In this document: positions 23,137 to 34,738 of the stretch, piece after piece
How the letters are laid out: the number at the start of each line of letters is the position of its first letter
Position numbering within the stretch: position 1 is the stretch's first letter
Assembly: GCA_020205615.1 (NCBI GenBank)
Contig: CM035164.1
Location: forward strand, 2,197,501 to 2,261,500
Length of the DNA stretch: 64,000 nucleotides
Direction: 5' to 3'
DNA from: Panax quinquefolius
Taxonomy: Eukaryota; Streptophyta; Magnoliopsida; Apiales; Araliaceae
Position numbers and translations under genes: made by a program
Notes under the pieces: model-generated
Seen by the model: the letters and a program-made list of their open reading frames with translations, nothing else
What the model was told of the DNA's origin: nothing
The model's database searches: none

Positions 23137-23499
23137 ATAAGACTATTTAAAAGACTATTAATTCTTCATTGTAAGTTAAATAGTCTGAACTAATGTTAAA
23201 TTAAGACAAATAGTCAAATCTTAAGTATGTTTTATGCAAACAAAAGTAAGTTGGTCAATTGACCAATACAATGCTAACACGCAGAGAGATATCACATTTC
23301 GCATGCGTGTCGATAATGTATTGGTTAATTGACCAAAGTTAACTTCATAATAATCACTCTCACAACATGTATGTGTAAAATTAGGAGATATTAGCTTTTA
23401 TTTAGCGAGTCTCATTACGTATAAAGATAAATTTTTGTTGGTTATAAATACGGACGTATGTAGATAAGTGAAAATTAACAATAATCTTATCCTAATTTA
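23137..23499. other. Non-LTR spacer with foldback
   Basis: Between the end of LTR M5 and the broken end of the gag fragment. Contains repeated agactattta/taaatagtct motifs (23141-23215) and the foldback at 23244-23345. No coding signal. Confidence 0.55.
23244..23345. repeat. Imperfect foldback with ttggtcaattgacc arms
   Basis: Left arm about 23244-23283 and right arm about 23302-23345 pair over most of their length (aagt...ttggtcaattgaccaataca against tgtattggttaattgacc...aactt), with acacgc against gcgtgt near the loop. Each arm contains its own palindrome tcaattga or ttaatt. Confidence 0.6.
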
Positions 23500-24217
23500 T
23501 TAATCTGCTCGTTCTAAAATTAAAAATATATTTCTAAAACGATGACGTATCTCCGGCTTCAAACCTCTTAAAAACATTCGCGTCATTCTCTCTTCATTAT
23601 CCACCAAGTGGGACGCAAATCGGGATAACTCCTCAAATTTTGCCTCGTGTTGCGACACGGTCATATTGTTTTGCTCCAATTTGATAAACTCCACCTCCTT
23701 CATGTGACGAATACTTTCGGGAAAGTATTTGTCGTTGAATGACTCTCTGGAACTTCTCTCAAGACATCTTGATGCGGCGGAGTTGAGTAAGTTTCTGGAT
23801 TCCCACCAAAGATTCTACCTCTCCGCATAACATAAAAGCGCGTGAAGGGAACCTTTGCTCCTCGGAGCATCCCAAGACATCAAATATCTTGGTGATCTGC
23901 TTTATCCATGCTTCCGCCATAAGTGGTTTTGGCTCTCCTTAAACTCCGGTGGTCCCAGGCTCTCTTGAAGCTGTTTAGCGGTGGCCTTGAGAGTTTCCAG
24001 ATGTTTCCACCTACATTTTGGACGAGAGCCACTCTCTCTTTGTTGTTGCATGAATTGCATAAAAAGCCTCCAATAATCCATCATTCATCATTTGGTCAAT
24101 GTTGTTGTTTGTATGAGGATTGTACGCGCCTTCGATGCACATTCTCCGATTATTGATATGTGGAGACTCAAAAGTCTCTTGTGCTCCATTCTTATTCTCA
24201 ACATTTTCGGATGTCAT
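23500..24217 (-). pseudogene. gag: Truncated Ty3-gypsy gag
   Basis: The gag polyprotein packages element RNA. The start ATG (24215-24217) opens MTSENVENKNGAQETFE, followed by MMNDGL, and the retrotransposon gag domain with HMKEVEFIKLEQ, HEAKFEELSRF and GLKPEIRH (to about 23520). At least two frame changes separate the pieces (24217-24011, 23902-24084, 23500-23703). It breaks just after KPEIRH, so the zinc knuckle and everything downstream are missing. It reads away from LTR M6 with a PBS between, so M6 acts as 5' LTR of this fragment while also being 3' LTR of element X. Confidence 0.8.
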
Positions 24218-24388
24218 TTTGGATACTACCACAAAACAAAGGTTAATTGACATGTAACATAATATCTCTAAACTCGACCAACCAATTTAAATACAAAATA
24301 AATTTAAGTAGGTCATACTAGCGAAGGAATTCCCCTTCCTCTCCCTTCTAGTTCTAGTCTCACATCTTAGCCAGGGATCATATCCTAA

Positions 24389-24402
24389 GCTTTGATACTA
24401 AC
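24389..24402 (-). other. Degenerate tRNA-Met primer-binding site beside M6
   Basis: On the minus strand reads gttagtatcaaagct, against the consensus gttggtatcagagct. It abuts the LTR terminus tgtggcgcccc, placing a 5' LTR at M6 for the gag fragment to its left. Confidence 0.6.
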
Positions 24403-25429
24403 TGTGGCGCCCCCAAAATTAGGTATACATTACCCATCTTGGGTGCGCCAGACATACGTGATCTGTAATTCAAATACAACTTACTAATACAATGCCGTAT
24501 GCAAATACGACAAAACATAAAAACTGTGAGTTTGAATACAAATATTGTCTACTAGAGATTATACAAACTCAAAAGGAGTCCTCATTACAATTATTATCAC
24601 ACTATTTCACGAATAGTGAGGACTACTAATGCTAACCTCTGGACCATCACTCCGCTTCCAGACTCGTCCCCAAATATATTCTCATTTCACAGAGAGAATA
24701 CGGTGAAAGAAAGGGTGAGCTCAACTAGCCCATGAAATATTATGACTAAGATAATGCGAATAAATTATCATTAGTTTCCAACAATGTTAAACCGATAAAA
24801 TATAATGACATCAAGTTTAAGCATGGCGAACAAGCAATCCATTAAAAGAGTCAAGTAGAAAATAAAATCTACTATCTTTTATGATTAAAAGGTTTTTCAT
24901 CATCATTGTTATCATTTGAGACTCGACAATAAATATTCCACATCATCGAATCACCCCATACTTCTATGGCGAGGATATTCTTTAGTACCACGACCACAAT
25001 TATCCATGCCTTATGGGCCAAGTATATTTGTGTATTCATTAATGGTCATGATCATGCCAACAACTGTCCATCAATACACTACGGGCCAATGAGGATTTTT
25101 ACCACATATTTTTGTAACATTACGGTCATGATTACACTTGAATAATCCCGTCATAATCATACCAAGTCCATCTATACCACTTCTGAAGCCAAATGAATTT
25201 CAAAAAAATATAAACATGAGGATGATGACAATGATATAAGAATTCAATAAAACAAGTTCAAGAATTAATTTGTCTAAGAACTACTAATGTCCAAATTATC
25301 AAGATGATACTGCTTTGTAGAGTAAAATTCAAGAATGATCAAAAGAATATTTTCATGAAAAGATACTGGATGAAGCGCAAATATCAAGGATATTCTACAA
25401 ATTTCATGGAGTATAGAAGTCAAAACTTT

Positions 25430-25870
25430 AACCAACTGAGTATAATAAAGAATAGAATAACAAAAGAAATCACCATGCATGCGGTGATTGCGTATGACAA
25501 AGTTATTCAACAGAATACTAAATAACGGAACCGAATCGAGCAAAAATTCGCACCAAGCGGGATGTTCCAATGAGAATAATAAAGAATAGAATAACAATGA
25601 AATCACCATGCATGCGGTGCCCATTATAGACAAAGTTATTCCAATGAAATACTAATAAGGATTTTAATCGGTCCGGCGTAAGAAACGCAGCGAGATACGA
25701 TATATTCTAACGAATAATGAAGATTTTAATCGGTCCGGTCAGAAAAAAGCCTGCATGTGATATTCCAAATAGTAAAAGAAAATAATAGAAGAATGTCACA
25801 AAGTATAGGGTAGACCGCGTATACAGGTTATTCCAACAGAATAATAAGAAATGGAATAACAATAGTTCTC
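25430..25870 (-). repeat. Hairpin-forming leader repeats in M6
   Basis: Units built from gaatagaataac / gttattccaa and caccatgcatgcggt, period about 60-120 bp, in reverse orientation to those of P1 and P2. Some units end in attttaatcggtccgg, a link not seen in the plus-strand copies except as partial traces. Confidence 0.65.
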
Positions 25871-26124
25871 TTCATGAATAAGAAAGAATAACACCCCTTA
25901 CCGTAAAAGAAACTGTATATAGAAAAAGAAAGGTAGCAGACTTCTCTTTTTCTTTCTCTCTAAAATTTTCTCTCTAGAGTTTAGTGAATTCGTAAGAAAA
26001 TAATGAAGGAATGAGCTTCTATTTATAGAAAAATGGACTGCATAGTAACTAACTCGTGAACGGTCCAAATTGATTTACTTTAATTTGACGGTCCATATTT
26101 AAAGCAAAATCTTTTAAATAAAAT

Positions 26125-26170
26125 ATAATATATATATATATATATTATATATATTAAATATATATATATA
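26125..26170. repeat. (TA)n tract in M6 U3
   Basis: Nearly pure TA run; the sister LTR M9 has a longer one at 48943-48988, so the tract length changed after X inserted, or is poorly resolved. Confidence 0.9.
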
Positions 26171-26364
26171 TGGCATGTGATAACGCATTTCATGGGATAT
26201 ACTCCCGTGATTGAATTTTGATTCCTCCCCATTTAGTCAACAAAGCTATACCTATTTATATATATAATAATAACAATAATCGTACTCCCACTTGAATACC
26301 AAAACCTTCCTCCACCCAAATTTGACTAACTCACACACATATATATCTATAATTATATAATACT

Positions 26365-27281
26365 TGTAAGACCCCAGCTTTTATAAATAAAGATGAATTT
26401 TCTATAAATATTATTTTTGAATATTATGGAATAAATTTGATATAATGTTATAGTTGTGGGTAATATTTATAAATTTTGCAAAGTAAGCAAGTTGTTATAA
26501 AATATTAGTTTTGGTGGGGAATATTCTTTTGTCGGGGAATATTCAGATGACGGCTCAATCGGTGGTGGACCCCTGGCGGAAGTATTGTCGTAGTTAGAAA
26601 AACGACAAAATTATCTTTCTATAAAAATAACTACAGAGGAGGTGTTACCATTAAAACCTGTTGAACTACCCGGTAGTAAAAAGTACGATGTCTGGCGTGG
26701 TTGCATAAGTAGCATACGGTATTGATTATTGATGCTTACGTGAGAAGTCACTTAGCTATACTCAATTATTACTTTCTGATAATTAACGCATCATATCTCT
26801 TATATTATTGATTCAATTATTGTCACAAGATCATCCATATAATATGTTATATTATTGAGGCGACAAGTTATAAATGATTAATAATTGTTGAAAGATTAAA
26901 TATGTGTTGATTAAAATAAAATGATTTGTGGTAATATTTATTAAATCCTTGATGTATATAAAGAGTCTTGTTATGAGGAGCGTTTGTGGTAAGTTTGATT
27001 ATTTTATGGGGGCCGTATATGTCATCATCTAAGAATCTCTTCAATCGATAGTATTTACCTTTGTCGATAGTAATTACCTTTGTGAATAGTAATTACCTTC
27101 GTCAATAGTAATTACCTTCGTCAATAGTAATTACCTTCGTCAATAGTAATTACCCTTCGCAAATAGTAGTTGTCCTTCATATTACGAAGAGTTAAGCGCC
27201 TCTTGATTGTTCCAAGGGTTAATTACCTTCCATGAAATAGTAGTTGTCTCTTGATATTACCAAGAGTCATTTTGACCTTTT
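26365..27281 (+). mobile_element. 5' LTR (P3) of element P3-P4, first part
   Basis: Starts tgtaagaccccagc after the target duplication atact (26360-26364). Contains the shared head, then a U3 with ~16-bp gtaattaccttc repeats (27055-27170). Interrupted at 27281 by element Y and resumed at 37468. The equivalent uninterrupted stretch is in P4 (41545-41790). Confidence 0.85.
27055..27170 (+). repeat. 16-17 bp caatagtaattaccttcgt tandem repeat
   Basis: About seven units in U3, upstream of the TATA box (37503). P4 has the same array at 41545-41655. This array would be promoter-proximal DNA rather than leader RNA. Confidence 0.8.
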
Positions 27282-30022
27282 CGTGGCGCCCCAAAATAGG
27301 TATACATCACCTATTCGAGTTGTCAATACATGGTACGTAAACAACTACAACTTTATTATTACAACAATAAAACTGTGAGTTTGAATACAAATATTATCTT
27401 CTGACAATATCTATACTCAAATAAATCCTCATCACATTTATTGATACATTATTTTACAAAATGGTGAGGACTATTAAACAATTCTTTCTAAAACCTTCAT
27501 TCCATACCCCACTTCGTACTTTCGCTTATATTCTCGCCTCACGAGAAGAAAAATGGAACAAAAAGGAAAAGGGTGAGCTCAACTAGCCCAAAAAGAATAT
27601 TATGACTAAGATAATATACAACAAATTATCGCTAGTCTTCAACAGGAAAAAATCTAATAGAATACAATAGACAACAAATTTTAAATCAATATTCGCAATG
27701 AAATAATAATTCATTAGAAGAGTTAAGTAGAAATGCAAACTACTATCTTCTATGTATGAATTTAAAAGTTCATCGCTCTATCTTTTATCCTCAGTAACAT
27801 CAATCAATATACATCCGGAATCAAATATTCATCTTTGCACTCTGAGCCAAAGATATTCATCGATTAATCATGTTCATCTAAACACTGTTCATCTTTGCAC
27901 TACTACGGCCAAAGATATTCTTCAAATCATTCATCTTTGCACTACTGGGGCCAAAGATATTCAATAATATCATCATTTAAGACGAGGATGATGAAAATAT
28001 TTTTAAAGAAACGAATCCAGGTGAAACAAAATGACAAGGATTAAGGATTAAGGATTCAGTACTTTGTTTTATCCATGTTCAAAAATACCTCAAAAATGAT
28101 CATAGTGGTGTAAAATTCAAGAATGATCAAAACATGGATACTGATCAAAGCTAGTATCCGAGAATATATATTTTGACAAAAAGAAGAAATTTTATTTTTC
28201 TATTGAATAGTTATCAGATATCGTGAATAGTCAGTATACGTGAATAGTAACTCTGACACCAAAAGATAGAAATTTCCCAAAAAAACATCTTCACGCTTCA
28301 TGAATAGTACTTTGAATAATAGTAACTTCGTGAATAAGAACTTCATGAATAGTAACTCGTGAATAGTAACTCATGAATAGTAACTCATGAATAGTAACCC
28401 GAGCATGAAAAAGTTCCAAATTTGATAAAAAGTTCCAACCAATATTTCAAAGATAATGATATTGAAGAAATAATATCATTTGAGAAGAAATTAACATCAT
28501 TTACCTCGAAAGATTAATACTTCTAAATTTGGAATACCGTATAGTCTTTGAAGGAACTTACAGCACCGTCTAACAATACTCAAAGTATACTCAAAATACT
28601 CACAAGAATACGCTCGATAATATAGAGAGAAAACTTCAGCTTCGGTGTGATTTTCAATTCTAACCCAAGCACCTATTTATAGAAAATGCTTAACAACACA
28701 AAAAGCGAAAAATTTAATATAATATTAATATATATATTAAGATTTCTATGCCCACCTTACTAGATCTGATCTCAGCTCATTATGCACATGTTGTAGCCCA
28801 CAAAACAAACAAAAAACGTTTTTATTATTTAAAATATTTTAAACTTCCAAAAATCAATTATTTCGGAGCTTCGGAACTTCAATAATTCATAATAAATAGC
28901 CCTTCTATCAGAAAATTCGAATCTCGTGAGTTTTTATAGGAAATTCAATTCTCTACAACTTTGCAGAAGAAAGTTTTTCCAAATTCCAAACAGAAATTGA
29001 CTGAAATCCACAAACGGGGATTTTACAGGCTATAATCAAATTTCAGTCAATAAATGGGGTCCACTGACATGTTTAACATGTTTTAAACATTTATTGCAAT
29101 AAAATACTCTTCCTCCTCGTATACTCATATATCCCACATTCGTTGTAAAAATATCACCATTATTATATTATTAAAATATAATAATATATTTAAAAGAATT
29201 ATTTTATCAGAAAAAGATAAAATTTCAATTTTCAACAATTGTCACATTAAAATTTTTCTCCATCTATATCCACATAAAATCAATATTTTTCTCATCATAT
29301 GAATCAATAATTAATTATTCACAAATAATATTACGAATCACAATATCGACAACTGCATGCCTCCAAGGAAGAGGGGCTTTCCAATAAGAATTTCTTCTTA
29401 CTAACTACGCAATTAGGTAGGTGACCAAACCTCTCCTTAGATGTAACTTTCTAGACATTGTCAATAATGTTATCTAATAATATTATTCAGATAATATGAA
29501 TTATTGCTTCGATAATGAAAAATAATGTGTAATGACAATTATTGAAACAACAAATAATATAAAATATCAACGCAGTGAATTATTAACTCAATAAAATAAT
29601 TTGAATAAAGAATTATCGTAACCATTATTGAGTAGTGCCTTCTTACGTAAGAATCAACAATTGGTGCAATACTGGTGTACTTCTTGTTTTTAACCACCGG
29701 GTATTTTAACAAGATTAATTGTAATAACTACGCCTGATTATTTTAAACAACTTATATTTGTCGTTTTCTTCATCCAATCGCTTTTCACATGGGGCCCACA
29801 TTATGGTCACATACGCCGTCGTCTAATATTCCCCAAGCGATTTAATATTCCACGACCAAACGAATATTCCCAAATAACAATGAATATTTTATAACCACTT
29901 ATTTATTTTGAAGTATTTGCGTATTTTACCCCTAACTATCCACATTAATCACATCAACCCTTACTATTTCAAAATAATAAATAGAAAATTAAATTTCATT
30001 AATAATAAGTTGGGGTCTTACA
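27282..30022 (-). mobile_element. 3' LTR of Y (M7)
   Basis: Runs from cgtggcgccccaaaatagg to gttggggtcttaca. Leader repeats with aaagatattc at 27830-27965, gaatagtaac repeats at 28293-28402, TATA box tatttata at 28674-28681. Visibly near-identical to M8 apart from clustered differences at C/G-containing tokens (for example tactaactacgcaatt here against taaatacgcgcaatt in M8). Confidence 0.9.
28293..28402 (-). repeat. ~16-bp gaatagtaactc tandem repeat in M7
   Basis: About six units of (c)atgaatagtaactc; the sister array is 35738-35840 in M8, where several units read gaataagtaactc. Confidence 0.75.
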
Positions 30023-30035
30023 ACCTCCCTCCTTA
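30023..30035 (-). other. Polypurine tract of Y
   Basis: On the minus strand aaggagggaggt lies immediately before the LTR start tgtaagacccc. This is the expected position and composition of the plus-strand DNA primer. Equivalent tracts: 43999-44011 (X), 57208-57220 (M10 element), 40841-40854 (P3-P4). Confidence 0.75.
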
Positions 30036-31480
30036 TGAAATTTCGTCCTCGAAATTGGCGTGACGACTGTAGTGTTTCAAAAGGTGAGGATACCTCGCTT
30101 TCATTTTCGCTTTCAATTCCCAGTCATTTCTCTATAAAGATTATTCCTCCACAAGACTTTAACTTGTGGTATGACCTTCTTGGCGTAGGACATGCTCCTT
30201 CCCTTCATCCAAGATCTTAACAGTACCTCCTCATACGTTAAGTCTTCTGGCTATTTCGTCCTGGTTCTAATTTATAACATGGTTCGGTCTTTCACATATT
30301 TACGGTACATATATGTGAAACACATTATGAACACGAGACATACTTAGAGGTAACGCAAGTCTATAGGCTACATTTCCTACTTTCGGTCGAGAATTTGAAA
30401 TGGACCAATAAATCGTGGATTGAGCTTTCCTCTCTTCCCAAATCTTGTAACTCCTTCCATGGAGCAACTCGCAATAATACATGATCCCCTACACTAAATT
30501 CCACGTTCTTTCGATGAAGATCCGCATAACTCTTTTGTCGATCTTGTGCTTGTTTTGTATACGTTGTCGAATCATTTGGATCTTTTCCGTAGTCATACGC
30601 ATTACAACTCGGGTCCCAACGAAGGTTATTTCACCCACCGTCCCAACATACCGAGACCGACATTTTCGGCCCATATAATGCTTCAAATGGAGCTACACCT
30701 ATACTTGCTCGATAATCTGTTGTTGTAGGAGAATTCCACCAATGGTAAATACTTATCCCAACCGCCTTGAAGTCTAGGACACAGAGTCTTAATAAATCTT
30801 CAAGAGTTTGAATAGTCCTTTCTCGATTGTCCGTCTGGTTTGAGGATGGTATGCTTGAATCAATCGTAGAATCTGCGCATATAGCTTTTTGCAAGCTAAC
30901 CCAAAATCTTGAAGTGAATCTTGGGTCACGATCCAAACTATGGATACAGTGCATGCCATGCAACCTCACAATCTCATTCACGTATATACTAAAGAAGACG
31001 TTCAAGTGAATAAGTCTCCGTGATCGCAAGAAAATGAGCGGACTTGGTTAATCTATCAACAATAACCCAAATAAAGATTGATGCCTCGAGAAACCTTAGG
31101 AAGACCCGTAACGAAATCCATGGTAATGTGTTCCCACTTCCATTTCGAATCTCAAGTGGTTGCAACGGACCCTTAGGTACTAGATGCTCCGCCTTTACAC
31201 GTTGACAAGTTAAACACATTGAGATAAACTTTGCAATCTCTCTCTTCATATTGTTCCACCAAAATGTATGTCAAGATCACGATACATTTTAGTACTTCCA
31301 GATGGATTGCAAATGGTGTATTGTGTGCCTCCATCATAATCTTGTACTTCAAATCGAGTCGTTAGAACACAAAAAGTCTAGAGTGGACTCAAGTATTCCT
31401 TCTTCATCAATTCTCACTTCCTAATAGCTCCTTCTTGTACTTTCTTCTTCATACGCATTAGCTCGCCGGTGGCTTGAGCA
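30036..31480 (-). pseudogene. int: Integrase with chromodomain tail, element Y
   Basis: Integrase joins element cDNA to host DNA; the chromodomain tail of this clade is thought to guide targeting. Seen, from N to C: a zinc-binding remnant with CLTCQRVKAEH (~31215), the first catalytic Asp in VDRLTKSAHF (~31057), the second in LDRDPRFTSRFW (~30933), the Glu region RERTIQTLEDLLR, then GVAPFEALYG, a YRLALPLSMSRVHNVFH stretch at 30300-30482, and a damaged tail ending NFEDEIS near 30040. It is split over at least four frames (30989-31249, 30631-31029, 30489-30686, 30300-30482) and cannot make a full protein as read. Confidence 0.85.
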
Positions 31481-31559
31481 ACCTTAACTTTTTCTATTAA
31501 AGTTGGCTCTGTACGCGTATACTTGACATCATCGCACTCGTTCTCGCATATGATCTTCT

Positions 31560-32900
31560 ACTCAACGCCGCGTACCTACCACGTTCGCTTTTTCGGGATG
31601 GTATTGAATAGTGTGGTCGTAGTCTTTCAATAGCTCGAGCCAACGTCATTGCCAGATGTTGAGTTCTTTTTGAGTGAAGAAATATTTAAGGCTTTTTATG
31701 GTCCGAATATATCTCCACTTTCTCCCCATATAGATAGTGCCTCCATATCTTTAAGCGAAAACGATCATTACTGCTAACTCTAGATCATGAGTAGGATAAT
31801 TCCTCTCATACTCTTTTAAGTTGTCGCGAGGCATAGGCTATGACTTTCCCACGTTGCATGAGAACACATCCTAACCTTTGCTCAAGCATCATTGAGATAA
31901 CAAATCCATCCGAACCAGATGGTATTGTTAGAAACAGTCTTAAAAATAAGTCTCCTCTTAAGCTCTTGGAAACTCTTCTCGCATTCTTCGCTTCCAAACG
32001 AATTTTGTATCCTTCCGATTTAGTTTGAGTTAATGGAGTAGTGATTCGAGAAAACCCTTCCACGAATCTCCGATAATAACCAAACTAAGCCCAAAAAGCT
32101 ACGTCTTGATCCACCGACTTGGTTGCTCCCCAACTTTGTATTGCTTCAATCTTGGCGGATCCACGGATACTCCATGTTTTGACACTCGTGCCCAAGAAAT
32201 GCTACTTCCTCAAGCCGAACTCGCATTTCTTCAATTTGGCATATAGTTGATTTTCACGAAGCCTTTGGAGTACCAAATTTCAAATGGTGCTCATGATCTT
32301 CATGACTTTTGGAATATATAAGGATGTCATCAATAAAGACAACAACGAATCCCGATCCAAATATTCCTTGAATACTCGGTTCATCATATCCATGAAAGCC
32401 ATAGGGAGCATTAGTCATCCGAAAGACATGACTAAGAATTCATAATGCTTGCGTCGAAGTTCTAAAGGCGTCTTTGGAATATCCTCGCTTTTAATCTTCA
32501 AATGATGATATCCGAATCGAAGATCGATTTTTGAAAAGAATTGTGCCCCTTGCAATCGGGTCAAACAAGTCATCAATACGAGGTAGAGGATACCTATTCT
32601 TGATGGTGACATGGTTCAATTCCCCGATAATCAATACAAAGTCGCATACTCCCGCCTTTCTTCTTTACAAATAAAATAGGAGCACCCCAAGAAGATGTAC
32701 TTGGGGCGAATGAAACGATGTCCAACAATTCCAGTAGTTGGACCTTTAACTCCACGAAGTTCAATAGAGCCATTCGATATGGGGTTTTAAAATGGGCTTT
32801 GTACAGGTTCAAGATCAATAAAGAATTCAACTTCACGCTACGGGGTAGACCAGAAGTTCTTCGAAAATACGTCGGAAAGTCAATAACAACAGAATATTAT
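31560..32900 (-). pseudogene. Reverse transcriptase and RNase H, element Y
   Basis: RT copies element RNA to DNA and RNase H removes the RNA strand. Visible motifs: [20 protein letters not shown] (~32700), [16 protein letters not shown] (~32525), the active-site box FIDDILIYS (codons ~32320-32340), and an RNase H segment with [12 protein letters not shown] (~31830) followed by an [17 protein letters not shown] stretch in broken frames. Frames 32594-32836, 32415-32612 and 31806-32063 hold the best pieces; stops and shifts separate them. RT before integrase marks Ty3/gypsy, not Copia. Confidence 0.85.
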
Positions 32901-33002
32901 TCAAATTTGACGTGTCTTTATTCAAATCCATAACATGGGCTAAGAAAGCTTGACATCCGCTTTTTCAATAAACGAATAGCTTTATGATTAGATATGACGT
33001 TG

Positions 33003-33420
33003 ATTGATTTTAATGGTTTAGTTGCTTGAATTAAATATAAATGTCGGGTTGGTTAGAATATGAAAACTAACAACCTTACGAAAACAATCAATTTTGGCAT
33101 GATGAGTAGTTAACCAATCAATCCCTAAAATCACATTAAAAGCAAGTATCTTTAAAGAGATAAGGTCAATGGTAAGGTGATGGTGCCAACTTGAATCAAA
33201 CAAGATTTATAAACAAATGGATGTGATGAAAGTTTCTCCCAACTGAGTTTCCACAGATAGTCAAAGTCTAATTTCTCCTGAGTCAAGTTTAAACGTTGAG
33301 CACATGCAGGAGAGATAAATGAATGGGTAGCACCCGGTATCAAGTAAGGTATAAACTTCGCAAGAATTTATAAATAGCTTACCCGTGATCACCTCGTTTG
33401 GGTTCTCGCATTATGACCAA
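33003..33420 (-). pseudogene. Aspartic protease, element Y
   Basis: The retropepsin-like domain cleaves the polyprotein. The active-site region reads as ...GATHSFISPACAQRLNL (~33320), followed by FNVILGIDWLTTHHAKIDC (~33120), the usual second landmark of plant Ty3/gypsy proteases. One extra g in the active-site codons (gataccggg where other copies have gataccggt) shifts the frame exactly at the catalytic DTG, so the upstream frame is lost. Confidence 0.8.
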
Positions 33421-33479
33421 TCAACAAACGCTTTTTCGGAATCGTTGACTTTGACTTTTCTCGGGACGGTCTTTTGAGT

Positions 33480-34568
33480 CACCGTCCCCACGAACTAGGT
33501 TTCGCCATTGTCTGATCTCGAGCGATATGTCCTTCCTTTCCACAATTATAACATAACTTGAATCATTGTAAGCGCTTTGGTGATATGTCCCTCTTTTTTC
33601 GTGATTTGTAACATATGACCGGGTGGTCGTTCTCCTCCCTTAGAACCCGATTCTTGTCACGCAAGACTTTATGCCTTCACATGGTCATTGTTAAATCTCC
33701 TCTTTTAAAATCTCCTCCCGACTCGCTTCTTCTATTTTCATGGCCATGATTACCACCAGTAGTGGTTACCATTTTGTCCGTCTGCTTTTCTTCTCCACCG
33801 TTATCATTATTCCATTGATCGCTATCTTTGGTACGATCCTCGTTTGTGGTCCCTAAGTTGACCGTACTAGATTATCTCGCTCTAATAATTGAGCCCCCAT
33901 TTACAACATCCTGAATAGAGAGAAAATTTATGAGAAATGAGATATCGACGTATCTTGGGTTTCAAACCTCTAAGAAACATCCGCGTCATCGTTCCTCATT
34001 CTCCACCAAATGAGGTGCAAACTCGATAACTCTGCAAACTTTGCCTCGTCTCGAGACACCGCCATGTTGTTCTCGCTCCGCCTAATAAACTCCACGCCTC
34101 CCAAGATATCTTTGAGTGCGGCCGGATGGGTACACTTCACGACTCCCACCAGATAGTCCGCCGCCACGGAACATAAAGGTGGCGAATGGAACCTTCTGTT
34201 CCTCCGTGCATCCCAAGACATCGAATATCTTGGTAATTTGCTTGACCCATGTTTCCGCCATGATCGGATCTCGCTTTCCTTAAATTCTGTGGTCCTAACT
34301 CTTTGAATCTGCTTGCCGTGTACAACCCGTGAATTGCTATCATTTCTTCCTGTATTTTGAACACGAGTCTCCATTGTTCGATTTTGCATGAATCGCAAAA
34401 AACTTCTAAACATCCCCTCGTTCATCATCTCGCCATGGTGGGTGTTGTTCACAGGAGAGAACATTGTCGACTGTTGCACGTTCTCCTCGTTGGTGAGTAC
34501 AAAGCGCCTCCACTGTCTCATTTCCATTGTTAATATTCTCGATTCGACATTCTCAAATCATTGTCATA
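33480..34568 (-). pseudogene. gag: gag with damaged zinc knuckle, element Y
   Basis: The longest frame is 33970-34527 (185 codons), containing FRSFLRFMQNRTMETRVQN and ENNMAVSRDEAKFAELS. A likely original ATG near 34566 is followed by a stop after three codons. Downstream (33480-33620) the RNA-binding zinc knuckles survive partly: the second reads CYNCGKEGHIAR but lacks its last Cys, and the first keeps only one Cys. Confidence 0.8.
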
Positions 34569-34725
34569 TAAAACAAGGGTTAATTAAGAAATCAATATAT
34601 CACATAATATCCTTATATATCGACTAACTAAAAAAATAAGCTTAGGTAGGACACACTAAGCGAAGGATTTACTCGCCTCCCTCCAAGTTCTATTCCCCGA
34701 TCTCCGCCAGAGATCATATCCCTAA

Positions 34726-34738
34726 GCTCGATACCAAT
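34726..34738 (-). other. Primer-binding site of Y
   Basis: On the minus strand cgattggtatcgagct follows the LTR terminus directly; one base is missing from the tRNA-Met complement tggtatcagagct. Confidence 0.7.

Larger units (their letters stand above)
24403..26364 (-). mobile_element. LTR M6 of element X, first part
   Basis: From the terminus tgtggcgccccc through the foldback tail, gtagtgc/gattatt repeats, the hairpin-type leader (25430-25870), the TATA box at 26020-26027 and U3, up to tataatact. It is interrupted there by element P3-P4 (TSD atact) and resumes at 43495. Its sister LTR M9 has the uninterrupted version of this site near 49183. Confidence 0.85.

Noticed and set aside
30036..32900. 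Copia assignment for the main family
   Set aside because: RT and RNase H precede integrase, and the integrase tail has the chromodomain-type ending, both Ty3/gypsy.
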